A DNA stretch of 64,000 nucleotides from DATKAS01 sp963733765 (GTDB taxonomy: Bacteria; Actinomycetota; Acidimicrobiia; Acidimicrobiales; DATKAS01). Position numbers and translations under genes: made by a program. Below, in pieces: positions 26,839 through 36,338 of this stretch. The stretch covers positions 124,001-188,000 of the forward strand of contig CAVTEI010000003.1 in NCBI GenBank assembly GCA_963733765.1, written 5' to 3'. Positions within the stretch are counted from its first letter, which is position 1, and each line of letters starts with the position of its first letter. A model generated the notes under the pieces. The model made no database searches and was not told the DNA's origin. It saw nothing but the letters and a program-made list of their open reading frames with translations.

Positions 26839-28042
26839 TCAGAGCTCGATCGCGTTCGCGCCGCGCGACGGATCCGAGCCACCGAGCGCTCGGCTTCACA
26901 GTGCGCTCCTGGGTGACGCGGTCGACGCCGATCAACCCGAACGTGGGCCCATACCCCGAGGACCACTCGAAGTTGTCGAGCAGGCTCCAGTACGTGTAGC
27001 CCCGCACGTCGATGCCGTCGTCGAGGCACGCCAGCACACCCTTGAGGGCGCGCTGCACATATTCGATCCGCCGGGTGTCGTCCGTCGCGGCAATGCCGTT
27101 CTCGGTGACGAGGATGGGCGTCTGATTGGTCACGTCCCACGCGCGGCGGATCGTCGCCTCCAGCGCCTCCGGCCAGAACTCGTAGCCCATGATCGTGGTC
27201 TCGACACCGTCCTCGGGGCCGAGCGTCCCCTCCGGGCCAACACGGCTGCGGCTGTAGGTCTGCACGCCGATGTAGTCGTCGTCGATTGCCGCGTGGAGAT
27301 ACACGTCCTCGAGCCCGTCGAGGATGCGCGCCGCCCGCTGGGTCGCGACGTCGAGGGCCTCAGGAGTGTCGCCGACCGGCCACATCTGCTGCATGGCCAG
27401 GGTCAGGCCCGCCGGAACCTCCGGGTAGCGGCCCTTGATCTCGGCCATCGCCTTGTGGTGCGCGTCGACGAACACATCGTTCGCCTGGCGCCGCTTCTCG
27501 CGGTCGCCCTGCCCGCCGGGCGGAAATCGACCGGCGAGATAGCCGATCGTCGCAACCATGTTCGGCTCATTGAACGTGCAGAAGCGGGTGGCGATGTCGC
27601 CGAGGTGCTCCGCGACGCGATCTGCGAACCGGGTGAACAGGTCGGCGGTCGCCGGCTCGATCCAGCCCCCCATGCGCGCGACCCACCGGGGCGTCGTGAA
27701 GTGGTGGAGCGTGACGGTTGCGTCGAGACCGTGTTCACGGCAGCTCGCGCACATGCGCCGGTAGTGGTCGAGCGCGGCTCGGGAGAACTCGCCATCCTCG
27801 GGCTCGATGCGACTCCACTCCACCGAGAAGCGGTACGAGTTGAACCCCAACCCGGCCAGCAGCCGTAGGTCATCGGGATAGCGGTGGTAGTGGTCGCAGG
27901 CGTCGCCGCTCGGCTCAACGCAACTCGAGCTCGGCGTGTGCTCCCACTCCCACCAGTCGTTGTTCCAGTTTCCACCTTCGACCTGATGAGCAGCCGTGGC
28001 AGTGCCCCAACGAAACCCTTCAGGGAAGCTGCGCGTCGTCAT
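26839..28042 (-). CDS. Glycoside hydrolase family 1 (beta-glucosidase-like), frame break at C-terminus
   Basis: Retaining GH1 beta-glycosidase, about 400 residues and cytoplasmic. ATG 28042 begins MTTRSFPEGFRWGTATAAHQ, the classic GH1 N-terminus. Acid/base Glu lies in FCTFNEPN (TFNEP) and nucleophile Glu in PILVTENGIA (TENG); the DYIGVQTYSR and GYTYWSLLDNFEW motifs are also present. Near 26860 an extra G (GCGCG-g-CGCG) abolishes the natural stop; corrected, the protein ends ARANAIEL-stop at 26839. As written it reads into GtrA as a 551-residue fusion. Divergent from tesB with 30 bases between starts. It may trim or recycle glucosides made by the adjacent glycan genes. Confidence 0.9.
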
Positions 28043-28072
28043 CCGCGGCACGGTACCTGCCAACATGACCCA

Positions 28073-28957
28073 GTGCCGACGGACGCGGGGCCGAGCCCCC
28101 TCGACGACCTCCTCGAGCTTCTCGATCTGGAGGACATCGAGGTCAACATCTTCCGCGGGCACTCACCCGACGAGAAGCGCCAGCGCGTTTTCGGGGGCCA
28201 GGTCGCCGGCCAGGCGCTCGTCGCAGCCGCTCGAACCGTCGAGCACGCCCCCGACGATGGTCCGCCCCGCTTCGTCCACTCATTGCACGCGTACTTCTTG
28301 CGATCGGGCGATCCGAACGCGCCGATCCTGTACGAGGTCGACCGCATTCGCGACGGAAGGTCGTTCACCACCCGTCGCGTCGTCGCCATCCAGCACGGCA
28401 AGGCGATCTTCAACCTGCAGGCGAGCTTCCACGTGCACGAGGGAGGTCTCGACTACCAGCTGCCGATGCCCGAGGGCGTGCCCGACCCCGAGACGCTCCC
28501 CGACTTCAAGACGCGGATGGCACCGTTTCAGGAGGCACTCGGCGACTACTACGACCGGCCTCGCCCGATCGACTCGCGCCACGTGGGCCCGACGCCCGAG
28601 GAGCGGCGTGACGGCGCGGAGCCGTTTCAACGAGTGTGGCTGCGCGCCGACGGCCGGCTGCCCGACGACCCGGTGTTGCATGCCTGTGTCTTGACGTACG
28701 CGTCGGACATGACGCTGCTCGACACGACGTTGCTACCCCACAAGGTGCGCTGGCCCGACGATGGCCTCATGATGGCGAGCCTCGATCACGCCATGTGGTT
28801 CCACCGGCCGTTTCGCGCCGACGAGTGGCTGTTGTACGACCAGGGCACACCATCGAGCTCCGGTGGGCGCGGCCTCGCCTACGGATTCATCTACACCCAG
28901 AAGGGCGACCTCGCGGTGACCGTCGTCCAAGAAGGTCTCATCAGGGTGACGCGATGA
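28073..28957 (+). CDS. tesB: Acyl-CoA thioesterase II
   Basis: Double-hotdog thioesterase hydrolysing acyl-CoA to free acid and CoA, 294 residues. Motifs RVFGGQVAGQALVAAARTV (first hotdog) and ASLDHAMWFHRPFRADEWLL with the catalytic Asp (second hotdog) are intact; LHAYFLRSGD is also conserved. The GTG at 28073 gives PTDAGPSPLDDLLELLDLE, the usual TesB N-terminus. The stop overlaps the sugar dehydrogenase ATG (ATGA), so the two are coupled. Confidence 0.93.
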   Translation: MPTDAGPSPLDDLLELLDLEDIEVNIFRGHSPDEKRQRVFGGQVAGQALVAAARTVEHAPDDGPPRFVHSLHAYFLRSGDPNAPILYEVDRIRDGRSFTTRRVVAIQHGKAIFNLQASFHVHEGGLDYQLPMPEGVPDPETLPDFKTRMAPFQEALGDYYDRPRPIDSRHVGPTPEERRDGAEPFQRVWLRADGRLPDDPVLHACVLTYASDMTLLDTTLLPHKVRWPDDGLMMASLDHAMWFHRPFRADEWLLYDQGTPSSSGGRGLAYGFIYTQKGDLAVTVVQEGLIRVTR

Positions 28958-30111
28958 ACGGGCCCGTCAAGCTCTTCGCGGTGGTGGGATTGGTCGTGGG
29001 CGTCGTACTCGGGATGGCCAGGTGCAGCCCGGCGCCGAACCCCGGGAACCCGGCGTTCTCCCTCACCACCGTCGCGACGCTCGATGCGCCGGTCGCGATG
29101 GCGACCCGCGCCGGAGACGAGTCGCTGTACGTCGCCGAGTGGGGCGGCCGAATCATGGCGATCCGCAACGGCGCCGTCGACCCCACGCCGGTGATCGATC
29201 TGTCCCGGCTCACGCGCGCTCAGGGCGAGCGGGGCATGCTCGGCTTGGCGATCGCACCGGACGGTGCGCATCTTTACGTGAACTACACCGACCTCAACGG
29301 CGACAGCCACGTGGACGAGTTCGCGCTCGGGGCCAACGGCCGCGCCGATCCCGCGTCGCAGCGGCCCCTGCTCCAGCAGGCCCAGCCGTACCCGAACCAC
29401 AACGGCGGTCACCTCGCCTTCGGGCCCGACGGCTACCTCTACATCGGCTTCGGCGACGGCGGCAGTGGTGGCGATCCGCAGGACAGGGCTCAGAACATGA
29501 GCACCTGGCTCGGGAAGATGCTGCGCATCGACCCGAGCAAGCCGTCGGGGGGGCGGGCCTACGGCATCCCTGCAGACAACCCCTTCCTCAACGGCAGCCA
29601 TCCCGAGATCTGGTCAATCGGACTGCGCAACCCATGGCGGTACACGTTCGACCGCGAGACCGGTGATCTCTGGATCGCCGACGTCGGCCAAGGGGAGTAC
29701 GAGGAGATCGACTTCTCGGCCGCGACCGGCGGACGCAACGCCGCCAAGGGGGCGAACTTCGGATGGAATTTCTTCGAGGGCACCCACGAGTACGAAGGCG
29801 GCAGCACCGCCGGGCTGACGATGCCGGTGTTCGAGTACACGCACCGTGACGGCTGCTCGGTCACCGGTGGATACCGCTACCGCGGCACCGCGGTGCCGGG
29901 CTTGCGAGGCGCCTACCTGTTCGCGGACTACTGCAACAACACGATTCGCGCGCTGAGCTACGACGGCAAGGTTGCGACCCAGATCGTCAGCCAACGAGAG
30001 GAGCCGTCGCCGATCGTCTCCTTCGGTCAGGACAACAACGGCGAGTTGTACGTCCTCGCGTTCGACGGCACGGTGTCGCGGATCGACCCGCCCCCGGCGC
30101 CGTCCGGCTGA
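28954..30111 (+). CDS. PQQ-dependent sugar dehydrogenase (GSDH-type beta-propeller), exported
   Basis: Six-bladed beta-propeller of the glucose/sorbosone dehydrogenase family, 385 residues. An N-terminal hydrophobic segment (VKLFAVVGLVVGVVLGMA) serves as signal or anchor; the Cys after it lacks a good lipobox. Propeller motifs: ERGMLGLAIAPDG, HNGGHLAFGPDGYLYIGFGD, GLRNPWRYTFD, LWIADVGQGEYEEI and NFGWNFFEG. The family oxidises sugars in the periplasm or outside the membrane with PQQ; some homologues have other roles, and no PQQ synthesis genes are seen here. Frame intact; starts within the tesB stop. Confidence 0.88.
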   Translation: MNGPVKLFAVVGLVVGVVLGMARCSPAPNPGNPAFSLTTVATLDAPVAMATRAGDESLYVAEWGGRIMAIRNGAVDPTPVIDLSRLTRAQGERGMLGLAIAPDGAHLYVNYTDLNGDSHVDEFALGANGRADPASQRPLLQQAQPYPNHNGGHLAFGPDGYLYIGFGDGGSGGDPQDRAQNMSTWLGKMLRIDPSKPSGGRAYGIPADNPFLNGSHPEIWSIGLRNPWRYTFDRETGDLWIADVGQGEYEEIDFSAATGGRNAAKGANFGWNFFEGTHEYEGGSTAGLTMPVFEYTHRDGCSVTGGYRYRGTAVPGLRGAYLFADYCNNTIRALSYDGKVATQIVSQREEPSPIVSFGQDNNGELYVLAFDGTVSRIDPPPAPSG

Positions 30112-30123
30112 GTCGCCCCGGAA

Positions 30124-30898
30124 TCAGCGGCCTTTGAACTGAGGCGGACGCTTCTCGAGGAACGAGCGCACGCCCTCGCGGTGGTCCTCGGTCTGGAAGA
30201 GCTGACCGAGGTTCGTCATGACCCACGCGCCGAGGTCGTTCCAATCAGGGTCGAGCGCCTTGCGCAAGCCGCGCTTGATCGCCTGCACCGCGAGTGGAGG
30301 GTTCGCAGCGATGCGCTGGGCGAGGCCGAGCGCAGTGGGCATCAGCTCGTCATGCGGAACGACCCGCCCGACGAGACCGATGCGCAGCGCTTCCTCGGCG
30401 GGGATCACTTCGCCGGTCATCAGCATTTCGGCCGCCTTCTCGCGGCCGACGAGCTGGGCGAGCCGGCCGAGCCCGGGCGCGTCGCTCACGAGCCCCCGCA
30501 ACACGAACAGCTCGCCGAACTTCGCCTTCTCCGACGCGACCCGGAGGTCGGCCATGAGCGCGAGCTCCATTCCCCATCCGACTGCCGCGCCGTTGACGGC
30601 CGCGACGACAGGCACGTCGGTGTGCAACAGCGCGTCCGCAGCAGGCGTGAGGCGAGGGCCGGTCTTCGCTGCGCCGACATCGGGGACGCTCACCCCCGCC
30701 CATGACGACCTTCACGTCGTCGCCGGAGCAGAACGCGGGGTCAGCCCCGGTGATCACGAGGCACCGCGTGGTCGTGGTGCGCACCGCGTCCTCGAGCTCC
30801 GCGTAGGTGCGGAACGTGAGCGCGTTGCGGGCCTCGGGTCGGCGCAACGTGATCACGCCCACTTCGCCCTGCTCGTCGTAGGTGAGGTCTTCGTACAC
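30124..30898 (-). CDS. Enoyl-CoA hydratase/isomerase family protein, one frame break
   Basis: Crotonase-fold enzyme of fatty-acid or CoA-thioester metabolism. GTG 30898 follows a GAGGGGG ribosome site. ITLRRPEARNALTF and DPAFCSGDDVKVV are in the first frame. After a break in a run of G at about 30695, AAVNGAAVGWGMELALMADL (oxyanion hole and Glu) and EALRIGLVGRVVP continue in the second frame. Removing one G gives 257 residues, the normal size. The catalytic Glu pair is not fully assignable, so hydratase versus isomerase is open. Divergent from the transglycosylase gene by 21 bases. Confidence 0.88.
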
Positions 30899-30919
30899 GA
30901 GTCCCCCTCTTAGGCTCAG

Positions 30920-31862
30920 GTGGTGCGCCGGCTTGCCCCCATCCTGGTCGCGTTGCTCGCCGCCGGCTGCGGCGGATCGAGCGACGACACGAACAGCGGC
31001 GGGGCGAGCAGCGGCGGCGCCAGCACCACGACCGCCGTGAGCACCACTCCGGCGCCCACGACAACCGTGCCGACCACCACGACGTTGCCGTCGCCAGCGG
31101 ACGATCCTGCGGCTCTCGCCGCCCAGGTGACCGCCGCGGAACGAACGTTGCGGGATCCGGCGACGCCTCCGGAGGTCGCCGAGTCCACGGGCACGTTCCA
31201 ACAGCTCGCCTACCGCCGCCTGTCGGCGCATCCGGAGTGGGATGCCGCGTTCTTCGCCGCGATTGAACCCGACGTCGCCGCCGCGGCCGCGAACAACGTG
31301 GCCGCGTTCCGCGCCTTTCAGCGCCCGCCCCACGGCCCGCCTTCGGACACGCTGCCGGCGTGGCGGATCGTGCCGCCGCGGCCAGTCGACGAGCTCATGG
31401 GCTACTACCGGGAGTCGGAAGCCGCGACGGGAGTGCCGTGGTACTACCTCGCGGCAATCCACCTCGTGGAGACGCGGATCGGGCGCATCGACGGGCTGTC
31501 GACCGCCGGCGCGCAAGGACCGATGCAGTTCCTGCCCTCGACGTGGGCCGAGTGCTGCACCGGCGACATCGAGAACCGCGCGCGACGCGATCATCGGCGC
31601 CGGTGTGTACCTCCAGCGATCAGGGGCCCCCGGCGACATGGACCGAGCGATCCTTCGGTACAACCGTGACACCCGGTACCGCGACGCGATCAAGGCGTAC
31701 GCCGCGAACATGGCCGCCGACGAGCGCGCCTACCTCGGCTACCACGCGTGGGAGGTCTTCTACGCCTCGTCGGCCGGGAGCTTCCACCTCCCGGTTGGCT
31801 ACGAGGAGCCTGAGCCGGTGCCGGTGGCCGAAGCGTCAACGACCGCCGCCCTCCCCGGCTGA
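30920..31862 (+). CDS. Lytic murein transglycosylase lipoprotein, one frame break
   Basis: SLT-domain peptidoglycan lyase tethered as a lipoprotein (lipobox LLAAGC near residue 17), with a Ser/Thr/Pro linker at about 20-60. The catalytic domain shows AIHLVETRIG (catalytic Glu), STAGAQGPMQFLPSTW and, after the break, AGVYLQRSG and ILRYNRDTRYRDAIKAYA. The break at about 31580 (AAC-c-GCGCGCGAC) looks like one extra C. Corrected length is 313 residues. Start is GTG 30920, with GTG 30923 as alternative. Acts outside the membrane in wall remodelling. Confidence 0.88.
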
Positions 31863-31868
31863 CGTCAA

Positions 31869-32240
31869 CTACTCGGGGGCGTGGCAGACGGCTTCGACGT
31901 TGTTGCCGTCGGGGTCGCGCACGAAGGCGCCGTAGTACGTGGGGTGATACTCGGGCCACACGCGGGGCTCGTGGAGGACCTCTGCGCCGGCGGCCTTCGC
32001 CGCTTCGAACCACGCGCCGACAGCGGCGCGGTTAGGAGCCTCGAAGGCGATGTGCGCCTCGCGGTTCGGCTCACCCGTCGTGAGGGGACCGATCCAGAAC
32101 GTCGGCCGCCCGCCAACCCCGTAGCCGATGACGTCGCCGAACCGCATCACTTGCTCGCCGCCGAGGGTGGCGAGCACCGAGTCGTAGAATGCCGCGCTCG
32201 CCGCTGGGTCTGCACACTGAATTGAGAGATGGTCGAGCAT
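31869..32240 (-). CDS. VOC (glyoxalase/bleomycin-resistance fold) family protein
   Basis: 123-residue vicinal-oxygen-chelate protein. Features: MLDHLSIQCADPAASAAFYD at the N-terminus, a central AHIAFEAPNRAAV strand, and YGAFVRDPDGNNVEAVCH at the C-terminus with the usual metal-binding positions His4, Glu/His in the middle strand and Glu near the end. Substrate unknown. ATG 32240 lies inside the start of the divergent GNAT gene (12-base overlap). Confidence 0.88.
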   Translation of the reverse strand: MLDHLSIQCADPAASAAFYDSVLATLGGEQVMRFGDVIGYGVGGRPTFWIGPLTTGEPNREAHIAFEAPNRAAVGAWFEAAKAAGAEVLHEPRVWPEYHPTYYGAFVRDPDGNNVEAVCHAPE

Positions 32241-33087
32241 GGCGGCGATCGTAATGTCGCCCACCTGAGAGCGAGACCGTACGTCGACCAGGATCTGCCG
32301 AGGGTGCAGACTGCGCTGGCCGAGTGGGCTCGCGACGCGGGTTTCTGCGGCTACTGCCATCCGGGTGATCTCGTGCATCGCATCTACGCGACGCCCCTCG
32401 GACCGCGTCCCGCGCAGCTGTGGGAGGACGGCAATCACATCGCCGGCGTCGAGATCAACGCGCGGTTCGGCACCGTGTTCGATGTGTTCGCCGCTCCGGC
32501 GCTGCGCGGCACCGACGCCGAGCGCACGATGCTGCGTGCCGCGCGCGAACGAGGCGGCACCGAGACCGACGTGTTCACGTGCGACACGGTCCGTATCGCG
32601 TTGCTCGAAGAGCTGGGGTTTCACGACTACCGCGCCTGGGATCACGTCACCGAGCGCGCGCTCGGCGATCGACTCCCCGACTCACCGATCCCCGACGGCT
32701 ACTCGATTCGCTCGCCCACGCCCACGGATCGGGCCGAGCTCGCCGCGGCGCGCCGCGACGTGTTCGACGAGCAGTGGACGGGTCCCGAGGTCGACGGTGA
32801 GATCGTTGCGGTCGCACCCGACGGTCGAGTCGCCGCGTTCACGGTGATCTGGTTCGACGGCGTGAACCGCGTCGGCTTGTTCGAGCCGGTCGGCACCCGC
32901 CCCGAGTACCAGCGACTCGGCCTCGCCCGTGCCCTCATGGCCGAGGGTTTGCGGCGGATGAGCCGAGCGGGCATGCGACGAGCGATCGTCGAGCACCAGG
33001 CGGACAACACTGCGGCCGCCTCGCTCTACGCGGGGCTCGGCGTTCCACGCCCGATACGAGACGCACGGATACAGACTGTCTGACTAA
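32229..33087 (+). CDS. GNAT family N-acetyltransferase, frame break at extreme C-terminus
   Basis: About 285 residues with two acetyltransferase-like halves. The C-terminal half has motif A RPEYQRLGLARALMAEGLRR and the closing EHQADNTAAASLYAGLGF. As written, the last residues are anomalous (GLGVPRPIRDAR). Deleting one C near 33041 gives GFHARYETHGYRLSD-stop at 33087, a standard GNAT ending. Start ATG 32229 overlaps the divergent VOC gene start. Substrate unknown. Confidence 0.85.
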
Positions 33088-33120
33088 AGTCAGGGAATCG
33101 ACCGAGCCACGATCGACCGA

Positions 33121-33978
33121 GTGCGCCGCTTCAACCGCCTCGTGACCCAGCGCGTCGGCGCGCTCGATGATCACTACCTCTCGCGCGATCGTCCTCTCGG
33201 CGAGGCGCGCTTGCTGTGGGAGATCGGCACCGCGGGTCGGGACGTCCGGGAACTGAGGCGGCGCCTCGACCTCGACTCTGGCTACGCAGCGCGGTTGCTG
33301 CGCGCGCTCGAAGCCGACGGCCTCATCTCCGTCGAGCCGAGCGAAGCCGACGGTCGCGTCCGCATCGCGAAGCTCACGAGGGCCGGTCTGGCCGAGCGTG
33401 CGGTGCTCGATCGACGCGGCGACGCCCTCGTCGCGCTCGATGCTCGAACCGCTGGGCGAGACCGAGCAGCAGCGACTCGTGTCGGCGATGGCTGAAGTCG
33501 AGCGACTGCTCACCGCGGCTCTGGTGCGCATCGACCTCATCGATCCCGCACATCGCGATGCTCAGCACGGCCTGCAGGCCTACTTCGCCGAACTCGACCG
33601 CCGTTTCGACAACGGCTTCGACGAGGGCACGTCGCGGCCCGCCGGCCCCGAGGTCTTCCGACCACCCGCCGGCGTGTTCCTCGTCGCGACGCTCTGGGGC
33701 GAGCCCGTCGGATGTGGAGGGCTGAAGCTTCCTGCCCAGCAGCCGGCGGAGATCAAGCGGATGTGGGTCGCCGAGTCCGCCCGTGGGCTCGGCATCGGGC
33801 GCCGGTTGCTCGACCGCGCTCGAGGACGAAGCGCGCACCTCAGGCAGGCGTCGCATCCGACTCGACACGAACAAGAACCTGCGCGAGGCCATCGCGATGT
33901 ACCGAGCCGCGGGCTACGAAGAGGTCGCGCCGTTCAACGACGAGGCCTATGCCCATCACTGGTTCGAGAAGCGACTGA
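33121..33978 (+). CDS. MarR-type regulator fused to GNAT acetyltransferase, frame breaks
   Basis: N-terminal winged helix (LGEARLLWEIGTAGRDVRE, LDLDSGYAARLLRALEADGL, then a VEPSEADGRVR wing) joined to a GNAT domain (IKRMWVAESARGLGIGRRLL, RIRLDTNKNLREAIAMYRAA, GYEEVAPFN). This MarR-GNAT architecture is known in actinobacteria. Breaks near 33439 and 33820 each look like one extra base. The natural end is uncertain: AHHWFEKRL is the usual C-terminus, and the nearest stop is TGA 33976-33978 after another shift; the uncorrected frame runs to 34124, into the convergent gene. Probably a self-contained regulator; target unknown. Confidence 0.82.
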
Positions 33979-33996
33979 CTCGGTCGTCCTACCGCG

Positions 33997-34464
33997 TCAC
34001 GTCTTCGCCGGCACCGACCACACGACACCCGGAGGGTCGACGCGAGCGCACCGCGGACCGCCGCGGTCATCAGTCAGGTCGACCACAGCCTCGAGGCGGC
34101 CCGCCTCGATCGCCGACTGCATGAGCTCCGGCTCGACTCGATCGAGCATCAGCTTGGCTCGCCGGAACATCTCGAACTCGTGGTTTGCGCCGACATCGCC
34201 CCACGTGAGGTAGATGAACCGATCGCCGCGCTGGCCCTGTACTGCTGGTCCGCGGAAGTCGAGACCACCCTCCTTTCGCACGACGTCGACGTCGATCTCC
34301 CAGCGCGCCTTGGACTCGTCTGCTCGGACCAGCTCAGCCGGCTCCCGCTTGAGCTGAAGCCCGACATGGACGTTGTCCATGGAGGAGCCATCCGGACGAC
34401 AGAACACCCGGCCCGGCAAGTTCACACCGCGGATGGACACGCGCACATGCCGATTATTGATCAC
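33997..34464 (-). CDS. DUF5990-type protein of unknown function
   Basis: 155 residues. The core VSIRGVNLPGR, NVHVGLQLKREPAELV, DFRGPAVQGQRGDRFIYLTW and FRRAKLMLD matches what I know of DUF5990. The domain may be a small beta-rich binding fold; no catalytic motif is visible. ATG 34464 overlaps the 3' end of the upstream kinase gene by 11 bases, so the two are likely co-expressed. Confidence 0.75.
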   Translation of the reverse strand: MINNRHVRVSIRGVNLPGRVFCRPDGSSMDNVHVGLQLKREPAELVRADESKARWEIDVDVVRKEGGLDFRGPAVQGQRGDRFIYLTWGDVGANHEFEMFRRAKLMLDRVEPELMQSAIEAGRLEAVVDLTDDRGGPRCARVDPPGVVWSVPAKT

Positions 34465-35353
34465 TCAGCTTGCGGAGCACCATGTCGAGCCCCGGCCACG
34501 GCACACCGTCGCCCAGGCTCTCCTCGACGCACCGCGCAAACAGCCACTGCCGGACCCGCTCGACGTCCAGACCGGCCAAGTCGGCGACCTCGGTCAGCAG
34601 CCCGATCGGGTCGGCCTGCAGCGATGCGTTGCAGTTCAGCAGGTGCTGGAGGACGTCGTAGTGCGGGTCGCCGACATACGGCTTGGGGTCGATGAGCAGC
34701 CAGCGGCGGCGCTGGCCGGACAGCACGTTGCCGGCGTGCAGGTCGGTGAACAGCAGCACCTCGGTCGGCCCTGTTCGCGACAGCTCGCGAAACAGCGCCA
34801 GCCCCTCGCGAGCCAGCCCCGCGTCGAGGCGTCGCGGGTCGGCAGCGAGCCGCGCTTCGGCCTGCGTCACCCACTCGTCGGCCATGACCGATAGCGGACG
34901 GAACGGGTGGTCGACAGCCAGGTCGACGGCCCAGACCGATCGGAGCAGGTCAGTCACGACGACGTGCTGCTCGGCCTCAGGGCGTCCGCGCAGCTCGGTG
35001 CCGGGGAGGCATCGCTCGAGCAGCAGCGCCGTCGTGTCGTCGGCGAGGTGTTCGTACGCGTACACCTCGACCGCTCCTCGGCCGCCGAGCGCCGCGAGCC
35101 CCTCCGCCTCATGCAGCGCCTCGGTGTGCTGCCACGCCACCTTCAGCACGACGTGGCGTCCGTCGGCGTCACTTCCCGGTGCTACCCATGAGCAGTTGCC
35201 GCCGGGCTCGAACGGTTCGCCGAGATGTAGACCCCAGCGCGCGGACAGCTCCTCGACCCGGTCCGGCAGCGCGGCCAGCCATGCCTCCCTCGCCGGTCCG
35301 CCGAGGTCGGTCGAGGCCTGCAGGAAGGTGGGCACGCGCAGCCTCGCGGTCAT
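34454..35353 (-). CDS. Aminoglycoside/hydroxyurea phosphotransferase family kinase (APH(6)-like)
   Basis: 299-residue protein-kinase-like phosphotransferase of the streptomycin-6-kinase/hydroxyurea kinase family. Signature segments: GLHLGEPFEPGGNCSWVAP, VVLKVAWQHTEALHEAEGL (ATP-site Lys), LLLERCLPGTELRGRP, the catalytic loop LLFTDLHAGNVL (Asp) and LLIDPKPYVGDPHYD (metal-binding Asp). The start ATG 35353 gives the family N-terminus. A resistance role is possible but chromosomal homologues often have unknown substrates. Frame intact. Confidence 0.87.
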   Translation of the reverse strand: MTARLRVPTFLQASTDLGGPAREAWLAALPDRVEELSARWGLHLGEPFEPGGNCSWVAPGSDADGRHVVLKVAWQHTEALHEAEGLAALGGRGAVEVYAYEHLADDTTALLLERCLPGTELRGRPEAEQHVVVTDLLRSVWAVDLAVDHPFRPLSVMADEWVTQAEARLAADPRRLDAGLAREGLALFRELSRTGPTEVLLFTDLHAGNVLSGQRRRWLLIDPKPYVGDPHYDVLQHLLNCNASLQADPIGLLTEVADLAGLDVERVRQWLFARCVEESLGDGVPWPGLDMVLRKLSDQ

Positions 35354-35410
35354 GCGACTCACCGTAAGTCGTTCGCCGGGCCGTAGGCGCGTGCTTACGA
35401 TCGGACGACG

Positions 35411-35995
35411 ATGCATCGGCTTCCTGCTGTGACGGACTTCGACGGATGGGTCGCGCAGCTCGCAAACTCAGAGCGGCGCAGACGGGCCAAGATCCACCTG
35501 CGCGAGGCGGGTCAGCCAGCCCTGCCCGCCGTGCGGCGCGGCATGCACCACCCGAAGGCGATCGTCCGTCGTTTGTGTGCGTCGATCCTCGACCATCTCG
35601 CCGACGAAACCGCTCTCGTCGACCTCGTCGCTGCCTTGGATGATGACGACCCCGGAGTCCTGAAGCGTTCTCTGCACGCATTGGCGTGTGACCGCTGCAA
35701 GGAGAACGAGTGCCGTCCCGGCGAGGAGCTGTTCGTGCCGCGGGCACTCGAGCTGCTGCACCATCACAACCCCGATGTCCGGGCCAGCGCGATCGACACC
35801 CTCGGCAAGGTCGTGGCCCGACGGCCGGATGTCGTCCACGCGCTTGCCGACGTCGCCCGCCACGACCGGGACGCCGGCCTGCGCGGCATGGCGCGTCACC
35901 GTTTGCCGAGCAGACGCGACGCCTACCTTCCTGAGCCAGAAGCGACGATGGCCGTGACTGTCTTGCGATCGAGCCCGGACACCTCAGCAAGCTGA
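35411..35995 (+). CDS. HEAT-repeat protein
   Basis: 194-residue helical-repeat protein. Repeats around LPAVRRGMHHPKAIVRRLCASI, ALVDLVAALDDDDPGVLKRSLHA and ALELLHHHNPDVRASAIDTL are typical HEAT/PBS-lyase-like units, suggesting a scaffold or DNA-glycosylase-like role. The segment with Cys (CDRCKENECRPG) between repeats 2 and 3 recurs in this subfamily. ATG 35411 is used; GTG 35429 (MTDFDGWVAQL) is equally plausible. The last 24 codons overlap the convergent HTH gene and look unnatural, so the true end may be earlier. Confidence 0.75.
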   Translation: MHRLPAVTDFDGWVAQLANSERRRRAKIHLREAGQPALPAVRRGMHHPKAIVRRLCASILDHLADETALVDLVAALDDDDPGVLKRSLHALACDRCKENECRPGEELFVPRALELLHHHNPDVRASAIDTLGKVVARRPDVVHALADVARHDRDAGLRGMARHRLPSRRDAYLPEPEATMAVTVLRSSPDTSAS

Positions 35996-36180
35996 CGCAA
36001 CGAGGCGCCGGCTCGGCGCGCGACGCGAATCATGTCGTCGCGGATCGCCGTCTCCTTCGCTACACGCTCGGCGCTGAGGCCGACGACGGCGAGAGCGGCT
36101 CCGAGCTCACCGGTCTCCCCGCCGCGGTACTTGTCCATGGAGGCGAGGGCGGCCGCCACCTGGGCCTCGGTGTAGCTCAT
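35923..36180 (-). CDS. Small helix-turn-helix protein
   Basis: 85 residues. The C-terminal half, AIRDDMIRVARRAGASLRQL then AEVSGLDRKTVTAIVASG, is a homeodomain-like/sigma-type HTH. The N-terminal half is helical and Ala-rich. ATG 36180 overlaps the stop of the preceding 53-residue protein (ATGA). The arrangement of two tiny overlapping genes, one with DNA-binding potential, resembles toxin-antitoxin or small regulatory pairs, but no toxin family is recognised. Confidence 0.6.
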   Translation of the reverse strand: MSYTEAQVAAALASMDKYRGGETGELGAALAVVGLSAERVAKETAIRDDMIRVARRAGASLRQLAEVSGLDRKTVTAIVASGSGR

Positions 36181-36338
36181 AGCTCCTCCCTAAGGGTTGC
36201 GGCGAGCTTGTCCCGGATCGCCATCAGCAACGGGACACGAACGGACACCTCACCTCTCGCCTCGGCGTCGTTGAGGTGCGCCAACGTCATCCCGAGCAAC
36301 TCGAGGGCTTCAACCCGTTCGAGCTCGAGAGTGATCAT
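36177..36338 (-). CDS. 53-residue conserved-looking small protein paired with HTH gene
   Basis: Begins MITLELERVEALELLGMTLA and ends DKLAATLREEL; predicted as two amphipathic helices, acidic. It overlaps the HTH gene by four bases. A longer in-frame start at 36392 adds an unnatural Arg/Ser-rich stretch, so 36338 is preferred. Unknown function. Confidence 0.55.
   Translation of the reverse strand: MITLELERVEALELLGMTLAHLNDAEARGEVSVRVPLLMAIRDKLAATLREEL

Noticed and set aside
26387..28042. A GH1 glycosidase fused to a GtrA membrane domain in one 551-residue reading frame
   Set aside because: Removing one G near 26860 restores a normal GH1 C-terminus (ANAIEL-stop) at 26839, and GtrA has its own ATG at 26818. 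The same type of extra base breaks many other genes here.
34454..35353. Acquired aminoglycoside resistance gene
   Set aside because: The kinase family is right, but the gene has the same base composition as its surroundings and no mobile element is near, so a native chromosomal kinase is more likely.
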